The position numbers and the translations under genes were made by a program. The notes under the pieces are model-generated. The model did not search any database and was not told the DNA's origin. It saw nothing but the letters and a program-made list of their open reading frames with translations. This document shows, one piece after another, positions 35,576 through 43,614 of a stretch of DNA of 64,000 nt; positions within the stretch are counted from its first letter, which is position 1, and every line of letters starts with the position of its first letter. The stretch covers positions 1,121,018 through 1,185,017 of the forward strand of contig NZ_JACHHZ010000002.1 of assembly GCF_014202975.1 (NCBI RefSeq), read 5' to 3'. This DNA is from Povalibacter uvarum. Its GTDB lineage: Bacteria; Pseudomonadota; Gammaproteobacteria; Steroidobacterales; Steroidobacteraceae.

Positions 35576-36816
35576 TGAGTGGTTCAGCGAAGCGGGTCGT
35601 CGTCACCGGATTCGGCGGTATCACCGCCCTCGGGCACGACTGGCCGACAATCGCGCGCGCATTGCGCGCCAATATGAGTGGTATCGCGCGGATGCATGAG
35701 TGGGATCGCTACACCGATCTCAACACGCGTCTCGGCGGTCCGGTGCCGCCATTCCAGCTGCCGCCGCAGTACACGCGCAAGGTCACTCGGACGATGGGAC
35801 GCGTCGCGTTGCTGGCGACGCGTGCGACAGAGATGGCGCTCGAAGACGCGGGTCTCACGGACGATCCCGTGGTGACGAGCGGCGCAATGGGCGTTGCCTA
35901 CGGCTCATGCACCGGCAGTCCGGACGCGATTCGCGAATTCGGCTCGATGATCGAAACGGGCGACGTCAGCGGCATCAACGCGACGACTTACCTGCGCCTC
36001 ATGCCGCATACCGCGGCAGCCAACATCGGTGTGTATTTCGGCATCAAGGGCCGCGTGATTCCTGCGTGCAGTGCATGCACGTCGGGCAGTCAGAGCATCG
36101 GCTATGCGTACGAAGCGATCCGCTTCAATCGCTCCAAGCTGATGGTCGCCGGCGGCGCCGAAGAGCTCTGCGCGAGCGAGGCGGCGGTCTTCGACACGCT
36201 CTACGCGACGAGCACGCGCAACGACACGCCGAGCCAGACGCCGAGCCCGTTCGATCGCGATCGCGACGGTCTCGTCATCGGCGAAGGCGCCTGCACGCTG
36301 ATTCTCGAAGAGCTCGAACATGCGAAGGCCCGCGGCGCGACGATCTACGCGGAAATCGTCGGCTTCGGCAGCAACTCCGACGGCGATCACCCGACGCATC
36401 CCAACACGAACACGATGGAAGTCGCGATGAAGCTCGCGCTCGACGACGCGCAGCTGCCGCCTTCGGCAATCGGCTATGTGAACGCTCATGCGACCGCGAC
36501 CGAGCAGGGCGACATTGCCGAGACGCACGCGATGCAGCGGCTGTTCGGCTCGCGCACGCCCGTCAGCTCGGTCAAAGGCCATCTCGGTCACACCCTCGGC
36601 GCATGCGGCGCCATCGAAAGCTGGTTCACGATCCAGATGATGCGCGAAGGCTGGTTCATGCCCACGCTGAATCTGAACAACGTCGATGAGCGCTGCGGCG
36701 AGCTCGACTACGTCATGAACGGCGGCCGGGACCTGCAGTGCGAGTACGTCATGAAGAACAATTTCGCGTTCGGCGGAGTGAACACTTCGCTGGTTTTCCG
36801 CCGCTGGGCTGCCTGA
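35575..36816 (+). CDS. Beta-ketoacyl-ACP synthase II-type (ApeR-like)
   Basis: 413 residues with catalytic Cys168 (SACTSGSQSIG), His305 (VNAHATATEQGD) and His339 (KGHLGHTLGACG), a complete FabF-like enzyme. In E. coli the ApeR homodimer is needed in addition to the ApeO/ApeC heterodimer, probably for early elongation steps. It overlaps fabG and the chorismate lyase gene by one base on each side. Confidence 0.94.
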   Translation: MSGSAKRVVVTGFGGITALGHDWPTIARALRANMSGIARMHEWDRYTDLNTRLGGPVPPFQLPPQYTRKVTRTMGRVALLATRATEMALEDAGLTDDPVVTSGAMGVAYGSCTGSPDAIREFGSMIETGDVSGINATTYLRLMPHTAAANIGVYFGIKGRVIPACSACTSGSQSIGYAYEAIRFNRSKLMVAGGAEELCASEAAVFDTLYATSTRNDTPSQTPSPFDRDRDGLVIGEGACTLILEELEHAKARGATIYAEIVGFGSNSDGDHPTHPNTNTMEVAMKLALDDAQLPPSAIGYVNAHATATEQGDIAETHAMQRLFGSRTPVSSVKGHLGHTLGACGAIESWFTIQMMREGWFMPTLNLNNVDERCGELDYVMNGGRDLQCEYVMKNNFAFGGVNTSLVFRRWAA

Positions 36817-37346
36817 TGCAGCCGACGCCGGAACGCCTCATCGCCGACGACGCATCGCTCAGCCTGCTGCAGAAGATCCTGCTGACCACGGACGGCACGG
36901 TCACTCAGCTCCTCGAGATCTACACGGGCGAGCGGATCCGCGTGGAGAAAATCGAACACACGCTCGTGAAGGGCGGGCCCGCGCCGCTGGGCGTCGCGGC
37001 CGATGAACCGGTGCTCAGCCGGGAGATTCTGCTGCGCGGTGCCGACCGCCCGTATATGTATGCGCACTCCTGGCTCGTTCCCTCTCGTCTGCCGCAGGGC
37101 ATGCAGAACGCGATGCTGCAGACGGACACGCCGATCGGCCAGTTGTGGCGTGCCGCGAAGCTCGAAACCTATCGCGAGATAGTCGACTACCGTCGCGAAC
37201 CGGAAGATCCTGCCGCGCGCCTTTTTCCCGAGCGCAGCGAGCTCCTGTCGCGCAGCTACGTGATCCGTACCGGCGGTGCGCCGATGGGTCTCATCACGGA
37301 AAAATTTCCGGCGACGCTGTTCGGCCGCGGCTTCTCACATCCGTAG
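36816..37346 (+). CDS. Chorismate lyase (UbiC-like), last gene of the pigment operon
   Basis: 176 residues from ATG 36816, sharing one base with the ketosynthase stop (TGATG). It matches the chorismate pyruvate-lyase fold: SREILLRG with Arg69 and ITEKFP with Glu162 at the positions of UbiC Arg76/Glu155, plus PIGQLWRAA. The reaction would give 4-hydroxybenzoate and pyruvate. UbiC normally serves ubiquinone, but its translational coupling here points to aromatic starter supply. No ubiA neighbour is present. Family good, role inferred. Confidence 0.83.
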   Translation: MQPTPERLIADDASLSLLQKILLTTDGTVTQLLEIYTGERIRVEKIEHTLVKGGPAPLGVAADEPVLSREILLRGADRPYMYAHSWLVPSRLPQGMQNAMLQTDTPIGQLWRAAKLETYREIVDYRREPEDPAARLFPERSELLSRSYVIRTGGAPMGLITEKFPATLFGRGFSHP

Positions 37347-37494
37347 ACGAACGGGAAACTGGCTGTAAACAAGCCATAACGGGCCGGAATGGCGCGACGG
37401 GGCGGTGGTCGTTGAGGGAACGGATGCTACACTTCGCCTCGCCCGCGCCAACCGCGGCGACAAGAAGCAAGCCCAAGATCGAGGAGCCTCGAGG

Positions 37495-37932
37495 ATGAAG
37501 ATTCGAACGATCGCCGCAGCGGCGGCGGCTACCGTGCTGGTGTTCAGCGTTGCTCAAGCGCGCGATACGCGTCTGAAGCTTCCGATCAAGGATGCGATGG
37601 CGGCGGCCGAGGCGCAGGCGAAGCTCGGCACCGACGTGAAGTTCTTCTTCGGCCCGCAGGCTTCGCCGCAGGCCACGACGACACTCGGCACCTACACCGC
37701 GAACAAGAAGACCAACTTCGCGAACAAGTCGGACAAGGAAGGCTGCGAATGGGCGTTCCTGTCGGCGATGATTTCGCTGAAGGAGCGTGCGCTCGCCGAA
37801 GGCGGCAACGCCGTCATCAACATCCAGAGCTACTACAAGAAGAACGAGTTCTCCAGCGAGACCGAGTATGAATGCGGCGCTGGTGCGATCGTCGGCGGCG
37901 TGACGTTGCGCGGCACGGTGGTGAAGCTCTAA
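37495..37932 (+). CDS. Small exported protein, family often mislabelled 'excinuclease ATPase subunit'
   Basis: 145 residues from ATG 37495 (GGAG just upstream). Signal peptide MKIRTIAAAAAATVLVFSVAQA; the body has KLPIKDAMAAAEAQAKLG, FNKSD-like FANKSDKEGCEWAFLSAMISLKERA, and GGNAVINIQSYYKKNEFSSETEYECGAGA with two cysteines that may pair. The family is conserved in Gammaproteobacteria, with database names referring to UvrA, but there is no ATPase motif at all. Function unknown; it stands alone between the pigment operon and the transhydrogenase genes. Confidence 0.8.
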   Translation: MKIRTIAAAAAATVLVFSVAQARDTRLKLPIKDAMAAAEAQAKLGTDVKFFFGPQASPQATTTLGTYTANKKTNFANKSDKEGCEWAFLSAMISLKERALAEGGNAVINIQSYYKKNEFSSETEYECGAGAIVGGVTLRGTVVKL

Positions 37933-37942
37933 GCAAGTCGTC

Positions 37943-38008
37943 GTCACTCCCGCGCAGGCGGGAGTCCATCCGGATCTTCGAGGTGGATTCCGTTCGCGCG
38001 GGAATGAC
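37943..38008. repeat. 66-bp palindromic element (GTCACTCCCGCG...)
   Basis: Ends GTCACTCCCGCGCAGGCGGG and CGCGCGGGAATGAC are inverted relative to each other; TCCAT and GTGGATT lie inside. It belongs to the same family as 15403 and 48860. It lies between the small exported protein and the transhydrogenase alpha gene. Confidence 0.8.
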
Positions 38009-38056
38009 AGTGCAGGTGCGGCGTCGCATCCGCTGCAGATCAGTCCCGGGGTATCC

Positions 38057-39181
38057 ATGTCCGTGAAGATTGCCGTGCTGAAAGAAACCCGCGCCAACGA
38101 GCGCCGGGTCGCCATGGTGCCGGCCGTGGCGGACAAGCTGATCAAGCTGGGTGCTCGGATCCAGATTCAATCCGGTGCCGGTGACGCGGTGAAGCTCCCG
38201 GATTCCGCGTTCAAGAATGTTTCCTTCGCGGCGGATGCACGATCGCTCGTTGCCGATGCGGACATCGTCGTCGCCGTTCAGCCGCCGGACATCGAAGTCG
38301 CGCGGTCGATGAAGGAAGGCGCCATCCTCGTCTCCTTCGTTTACGCGCACAAGGAAGTCGAGCTGACGAAACTGCTCCGCGATCGCAAGATCACCTGCTT
38401 CGCGATGGAGCTCGTCCCCCGCATCACGCGCGCGCAGGCGATGGATGCACTGTCGAGCCAGGCCGCATTGGCGGGTTACTACGCGGTGCTGATCGGCGCC
38501 ACCAACATCGCACGCATGCTGCCGATGATGACCACGGCCGTCGGATCGATTCGCCCGCAACGCACGCTCGTCATGGGTCTCGGCGTTGCCGGTCTGCAAG
38601 CGCTTGCGACTGCGCGACGACTCGGTGCCATGACCGAAGGCTACGACGTGCGACCCGAGACGAAGGAACAGGCGGAATCGCTTGGTGCGAAATTCGTCGA
38701 CACCGGCGTCGATGCGCGCGGTGCCGGTGGCTATGCGCGTGAACTGACGGAAGAGGAGAAGGCGAAGATCGCCGCTGTCGTCACCAAGCACATCCAGTCC
38801 GCCGACGTGATCGTCACGACGGCCGCCATTCCAGGTCGTCCCTCGCCGAAGCTGATCAGCAAGGCGCAGGTCGATGGAATGAAGGCCGGCAGCGTGATCG
38901 TCGATCTCGCGGCGGAGGGCGGCGGCAACTGCGAATACACGAAGCCCGGCGAAACCGTGCAGGTCGGCCAGGTCACGATCATTGGCCCGCTCAACGTGCC
39001 GAGCATGCTCGGCGAACACGCGAGCGAGCTGTATGCGAAGAACCAGTTCAACCTGATCGAGCTGTTCCTCAAGGACCAGTCGGTCAAGCTCGACTGGAGC
39101 GATGAAGTCATTGCCAAGACCGCGCTGACGCACGCTGGCGAGATCAAGAACGAGGCGGCGAAAAAGGCCGTCGACGGCTGA
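38057..39181 (+). CDS. pntAA: NAD(P) transhydrogenase subunit alpha part 1 (soluble, NAD-binding)
   Basis: 374 residues. Domain I of proton-translocating transhydrogenase: VLKETRANERRVAMVPAV, SSQAALAGYYAVL, VMGLGVAGLQALATARRLGA (NAD site), TTAAIPGRPSP and VIVDLAAEGGGNCE. It passes hydride from NADH to NADP at the inner membrane. Followed by the two membrane subunits, the three-polypeptide arrangement seen in Rhodospirillum and many Proteobacteria rather than the two-subunit E. coli type. Confidence 0.96.
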   Translation: MSVKIAVLKETRANERRVAMVPAVADKLIKLGARIQIQSGAGDAVKLPDSAFKNVSFAADARSLVADADIVVAVQPPDIEVARSMKEGAILVSFVYAHKEVELTKLLRDRKITCFAMELVPRITRAQAMDALSSQAALAGYYAVLIGATNIARMLPMMTTAVGSIRPQRTLVMGLGVAGLQALATARRLGAMTEGYDVRPETKEQAESLGAKFVDTGVDARGAGGYARELTEEEKAKIAAVVTKHIQSADVIVTTAAIPGRPSPKLISKAQVDGMKAGSVIVDLAAEGGGNCEYTKPGETVQVGQVTIIGPLNVPSMLGEHASELYAKNQFNLIELFLKDQSVKLDWSDEVIAKTALTHAGEIKNEAAKKAVDG

Positions 39182-39213
39182 AGCATCGACTGCCCTACTG
39201 ACGGGACGGAATC

Positions 39214-39534
39214 ATGGATCTAACGACGACACTGACAGGATTCGTGGCCCTGTACATCTTCATGCTGGCCGCGTTCACCGGCTACGAAATCATCGGGCGC
39301 GTGCCGGCCATCCTGCACACGCCGCTGATGTCCGGATCGAACTTCGTGCACGGCATCGTGGTGGTCGGTGCGATGTACGCGCTGCTCAATGCAACCTCGA
39401 CGGTGGAGCAGGTCATCGGCTTCATCGGTGTCCTGCTCGGCGCGGGCAATGCGGCCGGCGGTTACGTCGTGACGGAACGCATGCTGGAAATGTTCAAACC
39501 GAGCGACAAGAAGTCCGATAACGCGAAGAAATGA
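39214..39534 (+). CDS. pntAB: NAD(P) transhydrogenase subunit alpha part 2 (membrane)
   Basis: 106 residues with three membrane helices (TGFVALYIFMLAAFTGYEII, GIVVVGAMYALL, IGFIGVLLGAGNAAGGYVV). It contributes to the proton channel of the enzyme. It lies 32 bp after part 1 and overlaps the beta gene by 4 bp (ATGA). Confidence 0.95.
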   Translation: MDLTTTLTGFVALYIFMLAAFTGYEIIGRVPAILHTPLMSGSNFVHGIVVVGAMYALLNATSTVEQVIGFIGVLLGAGNAAGGYVVTERMLEMFKPSDKKSDNAKK

Positions 39535-40973
39535 GCTCGCCCATGAATCTCCAGCCCCAACTCATCATCGACGCCAGCTACTTCGCCGCGGCGTTCCTGT
39601 TCATCTACGGCCTGAAGCGCATGTCGTCGCCGGTCACGGCGCGCTCCGGCATCGTCGTCGCGGGCGTCGGCATGCTCGTAGCGACACTCGCGAGTTTCCT
39701 GTACGTGTTCGGTGTCAATGAGGCTGCTCAGCCGCATCTCACGACCAACATCATCCTGGCGGCGACGGCGCTGGGTGTGGGCACGCTGTGGGCATGGTGG
39801 AGCGGCAAGCGCGTTGCAATGACGGCGATGCCGCAAATGGTCGCGCTCTACAACGGCATGGGCGGTGGCGCCGCAGCCGCAATCGCGGCCGTCGAGTTGC
39901 TGCGCACGAGCGCGACGCATACGACTATTCCGCTGATCGTGACCATCGTCGGCGCGCTGATCGGGTCCGTCTCGCTGTCCGGCTCGCTGATCGCCTGGGC
40001 GAAGCTCGACGGCAAGATCAACGGCACGTGGCGTGTCAAAGGCCAGCAGGTCATCAACGGCGCGCTGTTCCTGCTGACGCTGGGTCTCGGCCTTTTCATC
40101 GTCTTCGCCGAGCACGGCCACGCCTCGCCGCAGGTCGTTGCGGTGTTCTTCGGTCTCGCATTGATCTTCGGCGTGCTGATGACGATGCCGATCGGCGGCG
40201 CCGACATGCCGGTGGTCATCTCCCTGTACAACGCATTCACCGGTCTCGCCGTCGGGTTCGAAGGCTACGTGCTGCAGAACCCCGCGCTGATGATCGCGGG
40301 CATGGTCGTGGGCTCGGCGGGTACGCTGCTGACGCTCCTGATGGCGAAGGCCATGAATCGCAGCGTGTCGAATGTCATCTTCAGCAACTTCGGCGCGACG
40401 GGCGACGAGAGCCAAGGCGAGATCAAAGGCACGATGAAGGCCGCTGAAGCGGGCGACGCCGCGGTGAACATGCGCTACGCCTCGAAGGTCATCTTCGCGC
40501 CCGGCTACGGACTCGCAGTTGCGCAGGCGCAGCACAAGCTGTTCGAGTTCGTGAAGCTCCTGACCGATGCGGGTGTGGAAGTGAAGTTCGCCATTCACCC
40601 CGTCGCCGGCCGCATGCCGGGCCACATGAACGTGCTGCTCGCGGAAGCCGGCGTGCCGTACGACATGATCTACGACCTCGAAGACATCAACGAGGAGTTC
40701 AAGGAAGCGGATGTGGCCGTCGTCATCGGCGCGAACGACACGGTCAATCCCGCCGCCCGCACGAACAAGTCCTCGCCCATCTACGGCATGCCGATCCTGA
40801 ACGTCGACCAGGCCCGGCAGGTGTACGTCATCAAGCGCGGCCAGGGCAAAGGCTACTCAGGCGTCGAAAACGAGCTCTTCTTCGCCGATAACACCAGCAT
40901 GGTTTACGGGGACGCCCAGAAAGTGATGGTGGCGATGATTCAGGCGGTGAAGCAGTTGGAAGGCGGACACTGA
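39531..40973 (+). CDS. pntB: NAD(P) transhydrogenase subunit beta
   Basis: 480 residues: about nine membrane helices, then the NADP-binding domain III (GYGLAVAQAQHKLFEFVKLL, IHPVAGRMPGHMNVLLAEAGV, VVIGANDTVNP, RGQGKGYSGVENELFF). It supplies NADPH from NADH and the proton gradient. Its TGA stop is the first codon of a repeat arm. Confidence 0.97.
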   Translation: MSSPMNLQPQLIIDASYFAAAFLFIYGLKRMSSPVTARSGIVVAGVGMLVATLASFLYVFGVNEAAQPHLTTNIILAATALGVGTLWAWWSGKRVAMTAMPQMVALYNGMGGGAAAAIAAVELLRTSATHTTIPLIVTIVGALIGSVSLSGSLIAWAKLDGKINGTWRVKGQQVINGALFLLTLGLGLFIVFAEHGHASPQVVAVFFGLALIFGVLMTMPIGGADMPVVISLYNAFTGLAVGFEGYVLQNPALMIAGMVVGSAGTLLTLLMAKAMNRSVSNVIFSNFGATGDESQGEIKGTMKAAEAGDAAVNMRYASKVIFAPGYGLAVAQAQHKLFEFVKLLTDAGVEVKFAIHPVAGRMPGHMNVLLAEAGVPYDMIYDLEDINEEFKEADVAVVIGANDTVNPAARTNKSSPIYGMPILNVDQARQVYVIKRGQGKGYSGVENELFFADNTSMVYGDAQKVMVAMIQAVKQLEGGH

Positions 40974-41090
40974 GCGGCGAGCGATGAGCGGTGAGCGATG
41001 AGCCAGAGGGCTTCGGCGCCGCCTCGATTGCTCTTTATCCGAATCCTCCCTTTCCGGCTCACAGCTCGTAGCTCGTCGCTCGTAGCCCCG
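40972..41090. repeat. Iterated-arm inverted element 5 (unit GAGCNNN)
   Basis: Left arm 40972-41010: GAGCGGC, GAGCGAT, GAGCGGT, GAGCGAT, GAGCCAG, starting at the pntB stop. Right arm 41054-41088 is the inverted array (GAGCGAC, GAGCTAC, GAGCTGT, GAGCCGG). The rest of the gap to 41253 shows no further structure. Confidence 0.87.
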
Positions 41091-41253
41091 CCTCGGCCGG
41101 GATTCCGTCTCTTCTTCCCCACACCTCCGGGATTCCCTTTTCCGCTGAAATACTTGCCCCGTTGAATATCTACACACCCCTCGCGTATCTTAGGTCGCGA
41201 GTCGCTACTCAAGGCCGTGCCAAAGTAGGGCCGGTCGTACTGATTCTTAAGTC

Positions 41254-41868
41254 GTGCAGCAACCGTACAACTTGAATCAAGAGATCCTGCGGACCGACGT
41301 ATCGGGCATGCCCCTGGAATGGATCGATTACAGGGACGCCGTGCGGCTTTACCATACGGAGCAGGTGGCCTACACCTGTGGGACACAGCTCTACACGCTG
41401 TATGGCGGCACCAATGCGAAGTCGGGGCTGCAGACCGCGGTCGAAGTGAATTCGATCATTGCGACCATCGGCCACACGCACAATCCCGGCAACCTGCGCC
41501 AGGACTACACGCCGCCGCTGAACAACCAGACCCTGTTCAAGCGCGATGCGCATCTGTGCCTGTACTGCGGCCAGCGATTCCCTTCCAACCAGCTTTCCCG
41601 CGATCACGTCCGGCCCCTGAGCCAGGGCGGGCGCGACAAGTGGACGAACGTCGTCACGGCGTGCCGGCGCTGCAACAATCTCAAGGCATCGAAGACGCCC
41701 GAGCAGGCCGGTCTGCAGCTCATCGCGGTGCCGTTCACGCCGACCTACGCCGAGTACATCTATCTCAAGAGCCGTCGCGTGCTGGCCGACCAGATGGAAT
41801 ACCTGCTCGCGCATTTCCCCCGCTCGAGCCCGCTGCATGCGCGTTTGAAGGCACACGGAATCCAGTAA
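41254..41868 (+). CDS. HNH endonuclease family protein
   Basis: 204 residues from GTG 41254 (QQPYNLNQEILRTDVSGMPLEW). HNH fold: zinc cysteines Cys102/Cys105 (CLYCG) and Cys137/Cys140 (CRRC), catalytic Asp117-His118 (SRDHVRPLSQGG) and Asn132 (WTNVVTAC). The long N-terminal part (IDYRDAVRLYHTEQVAY, IEVNSIIAT-like VEVNSIIATIG) is typical of a chromosomal single-domain family common in Gammaproteobacteria. No methylase, toxin or phage genes lie nearby. Repeat elements flank it on both sides. Target unknown. Confidence 0.9.
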   Translation: MQQPYNLNQEILRTDVSGMPLEWIDYRDAVRLYHTEQVAYTCGTQLYTLYGGTNAKSGLQTAVEVNSIIATIGHTHNPGNLRQDYTPPLNNQTLFKRDAHLCLYCGQRFPSNQLSRDHVRPLSQGGRDKWTNVVTACRRCNNLKASKTPEQAGLQLIAVPFTPTYAEYIYLKSRRVLADQMEYLLAHFPRSSPLHARLKAHGIQ

Positions 41869-42066
41869 GAAGAAGCGGTTGGCGGTTGGCGGTTAGCGGA
41901 TGGCGAGAGGAACCTCGCTGTCACGGCTCGAGCTTCGCCGTAGTTTCCGGTCGTGCTCCAGCCGGAAATGGCCGAGAATGCAGCGACCCTGATGTCGATT
42001 TCGGGATCGGTTCCGAATTAAGCACTAGTCGCCAACCGCCAACCGCCAACCGCCAACCGCTTCTTC
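41869..42066. repeat. Iterated-arm inverted element 6 (unit RGCGGTT)
   Basis: Left arm 41873-41908 begins right after the HNH stop codon: AGCGGTT, GGCGGTT, GGCGGTT, AGCGGAT, GGCGAGA. Right arm 42029-42066 is the inverted array of five units. The centre has a TTTCCGG...CCGGAAA inverted repeat (41944-41969). It ends 3 bp before the exonuclease ATG. Confidence 0.87.
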
Positions 42067-42069
42067 TTC

Positions 42070-42978
42070 ATGCTCTACCTGATCGATGCCCCCATCTTCG
42101 TCTTTCGCGCCTGGCATACGGTGCCGAACGACGTCGTCGACTACGACGGCAATCCGGTCAATGCGCTGCATGGGTTTGCACGGTTTCTCGGCGATCTGAT
42201 CGAGCGGGAAAAGCCCGGGCACATCGCCGTGGCTTTCGACGAGCGTACTGAGAACTCGTATCGCACCCTGCTGTATCCGGCTTACAAGGCCAATCGCGAC
42301 CCCACGCCGGTGGAGTTGAAGCGGCAGTTTCTCCTGTGCCGGCAGCTGTGCCGTGCGATGGGCGTTCCGAGCTTCACGAGCAACGAATACGAAGCCGACG
42401 ACATCATCGGTACGCTCGCCGAACGGGCGCGGGCCGACGGTCGCAACGTCGTCATTGTCACGCGCGACAAAGATCTTTCGCAGCTCGTCCGTCGCGGCGA
42501 CGTGTACTGGGATTACCTCGACGATCGTCGCTATCGCTACGATGACATCGCCGAGCGGTTCGGCGTTCAGCCCGAGCGAATGGCCTGTTTTCTCGCGCTG
42601 ATGGGCGATGCGGTCGACAACATTCCCGGCGTGCCGGGCGTCGGCCGCAAGACGGCATCGATGCTCTTCAAGCACTTCGAATCGCTGCCGCAGCTCTATG
42701 ACAACCTCGACGCCGTGCTGAAGCTGAAGATGCGCAATGCGGGATTCGTGTGCGGGCAGCTGCGCGACTATCGCGAATCGGCGTTCCTTGCGCGCAAGCT
42801 GACAGGTATCGCGTGCGACATGCCGCTCGAAGTGCAGCTCTCCGACCTGTGGCGCCGGCAGCCGAATCTGACGGCCCTGGGCCGACTCTACGATTCCGTG
42901 GGCTTCGGCCGGTTGCTGCGTAACCAGGCCGAGAGAATCGTCGCGATGCGGCCGACGCCAGCCGCGATTCCTGCGTAA
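42070..42978 (+). CDS. 5'-3' exonuclease (T5 exo/PolA N-domain type)
   Basis: 302 residues, a stand-alone 5' nuclease: MLYLIDAPIFVFRAWH, AFDERTENSYRTLLYPAYKANR, NEYEADDIIGTLAERA, TRDKDLSQLV (acidic metal ligands) and a helix-hairpin-helix GDAVDNIPGVPGVGRKTASMLF. It probably processes flaps or RNA primers in repair. No polymerase domain. Start ATG 42070 immediately after a repeat arm, without a Shine-Dalgarno. It is a different gene from polA by length. Confidence 0.93.
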   Translation: MLYLIDAPIFVFRAWHTVPNDVVDYDGNPVNALHGFARFLGDLIEREKPGHIAVAFDERTENSYRTLLYPAYKANRDPTPVELKRQFLLCRQLCRAMGVPSFTSNEYEADDIIGTLAERARADGRNVVIVTRDKDLSQLVRRGDVYWDYLDDRRYRYDDIAERFGVQPERMACFLALMGDAVDNIPGVPGVGRKTASMLFKHFESLPQLYDNLDAVLKLKMRNAGFVCGQLRDYRESAFLARKLTGIACDMPLEVQLSDLWRRQPNLTALGRLYDSVGFGRLLRNQAERIVAMRPTPAAIPA

Positions 42979-43043
42979 AACACCCGGAAATTCACGGCCA
43001 GGACTGCCGCCGCGGGAGTGACCATCCCGCCAGTTCACTGTGA

Positions 43044-43049
43044 CAGGAG
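43044..43049 (+). promoter_or_regulatory. Strong Shine-Dalgarno AGGAGG
   Basis: AGGAGG five bases before ATG 43055; it decides the start of the following gene over the in-frame upstream codon at 43040. Confidence 0.8.
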
Positions 43050-43054
43050 GTCAC

Positions 43055-43471
43055 ATGAGGCGAAGGATTGCTCTGGTCGCGGCGCTCTCGATCTCTTCGG
43101 CAACCGCCGTTGCGGGTCCTCCACCGACCATCTATCGCTGCAAGACAGATGCGGGAGTGACGTTCGCCGACCGCCCGTGTGGCGCCGATAGCCAGCCGTA
43201 CGACATCGACCTGAGTACCGTCAGCGTCGTCGATACCGTGGCGCCCAGAACGACGCGGGCATCCCCGCCGACGCCCCGGTCTCGCGATCGAGTGAAGGAA
43301 CCGGCAGCAGCGTCGAACACCGCGACGTGTCGGCACCTGGATGAATCGCTGCGGAAGATCCTGTCGACCATGCGAACCGGCTACAGCGCGAGTCAGGGCG
43401 AGAAACTGCGCGAGCGCAAGCGGGACCTGGAAACACGGCGCCGGCAGCTGAAGTGCCGGGCAACCGGCTGA
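43055..43471 (+). CDS. DUF4124-like small exported protein
   Basis: 138 residues from ATG 43055. Signal peptide MRRRIALVAALSISSATAVAG, then a DUF4124-like beta motif (TIYRCKTDAGVTFADRPCGADSQPYDID) with two cysteines. The C-terminal half is a low-complexity Pro/Arg stretch followed by a basic coiled coil (GEKLRERKRDLETRRRQLK). Role unknown; DUF4124 proteins are periplasmic. It stands alone between the exonuclease and TPR genes. Confidence 0.75.
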   Translation: MRRRIALVAALSISSATAVAGPPPTIYRCKTDAGVTFADRPCGADSQPYDIDLSTVSVVDTVAPRTTRASPPTPRSRDRVKEPAAASNTATCRHLDESLRKILSTMRTGYSASQGEKLRERKRDLETRRRQLKCRATG

Positions 43472-43614
43472 TCGTCGCCTGTGCTGCCGCCGTCCGCGGA
43501 TCCGTATTTCCCCGGCTCAGTTCCCCGGTCTCATTCCCCGGCGCATAATCCTGCGCAGACCCGTCTATACGGGCAGGCATAAATCAACAACGTAAATTGT
43601 CTGGGGGATACGCC

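Noticed and set aside
37495-37932. UvrA-type excinuclease subunit
   Set aside because: Only 145 residues with a signal peptide and no Walker or zinc motifs; the database name is a mislabel.
41254-41868. HNH gene as homing endonuclease or part of a restriction system
   Set aside because: No intron, intein, methylase or phage genes adjoin it and the N-terminal domain fits a chromosomal stand-alone family.
40972-42066. Clustered short repeats that could be taken for CRISPR arrays
   Set aside because: Units are 7 or 9 bp with no spacers, occur as inverted arms, and no cas gene is present.
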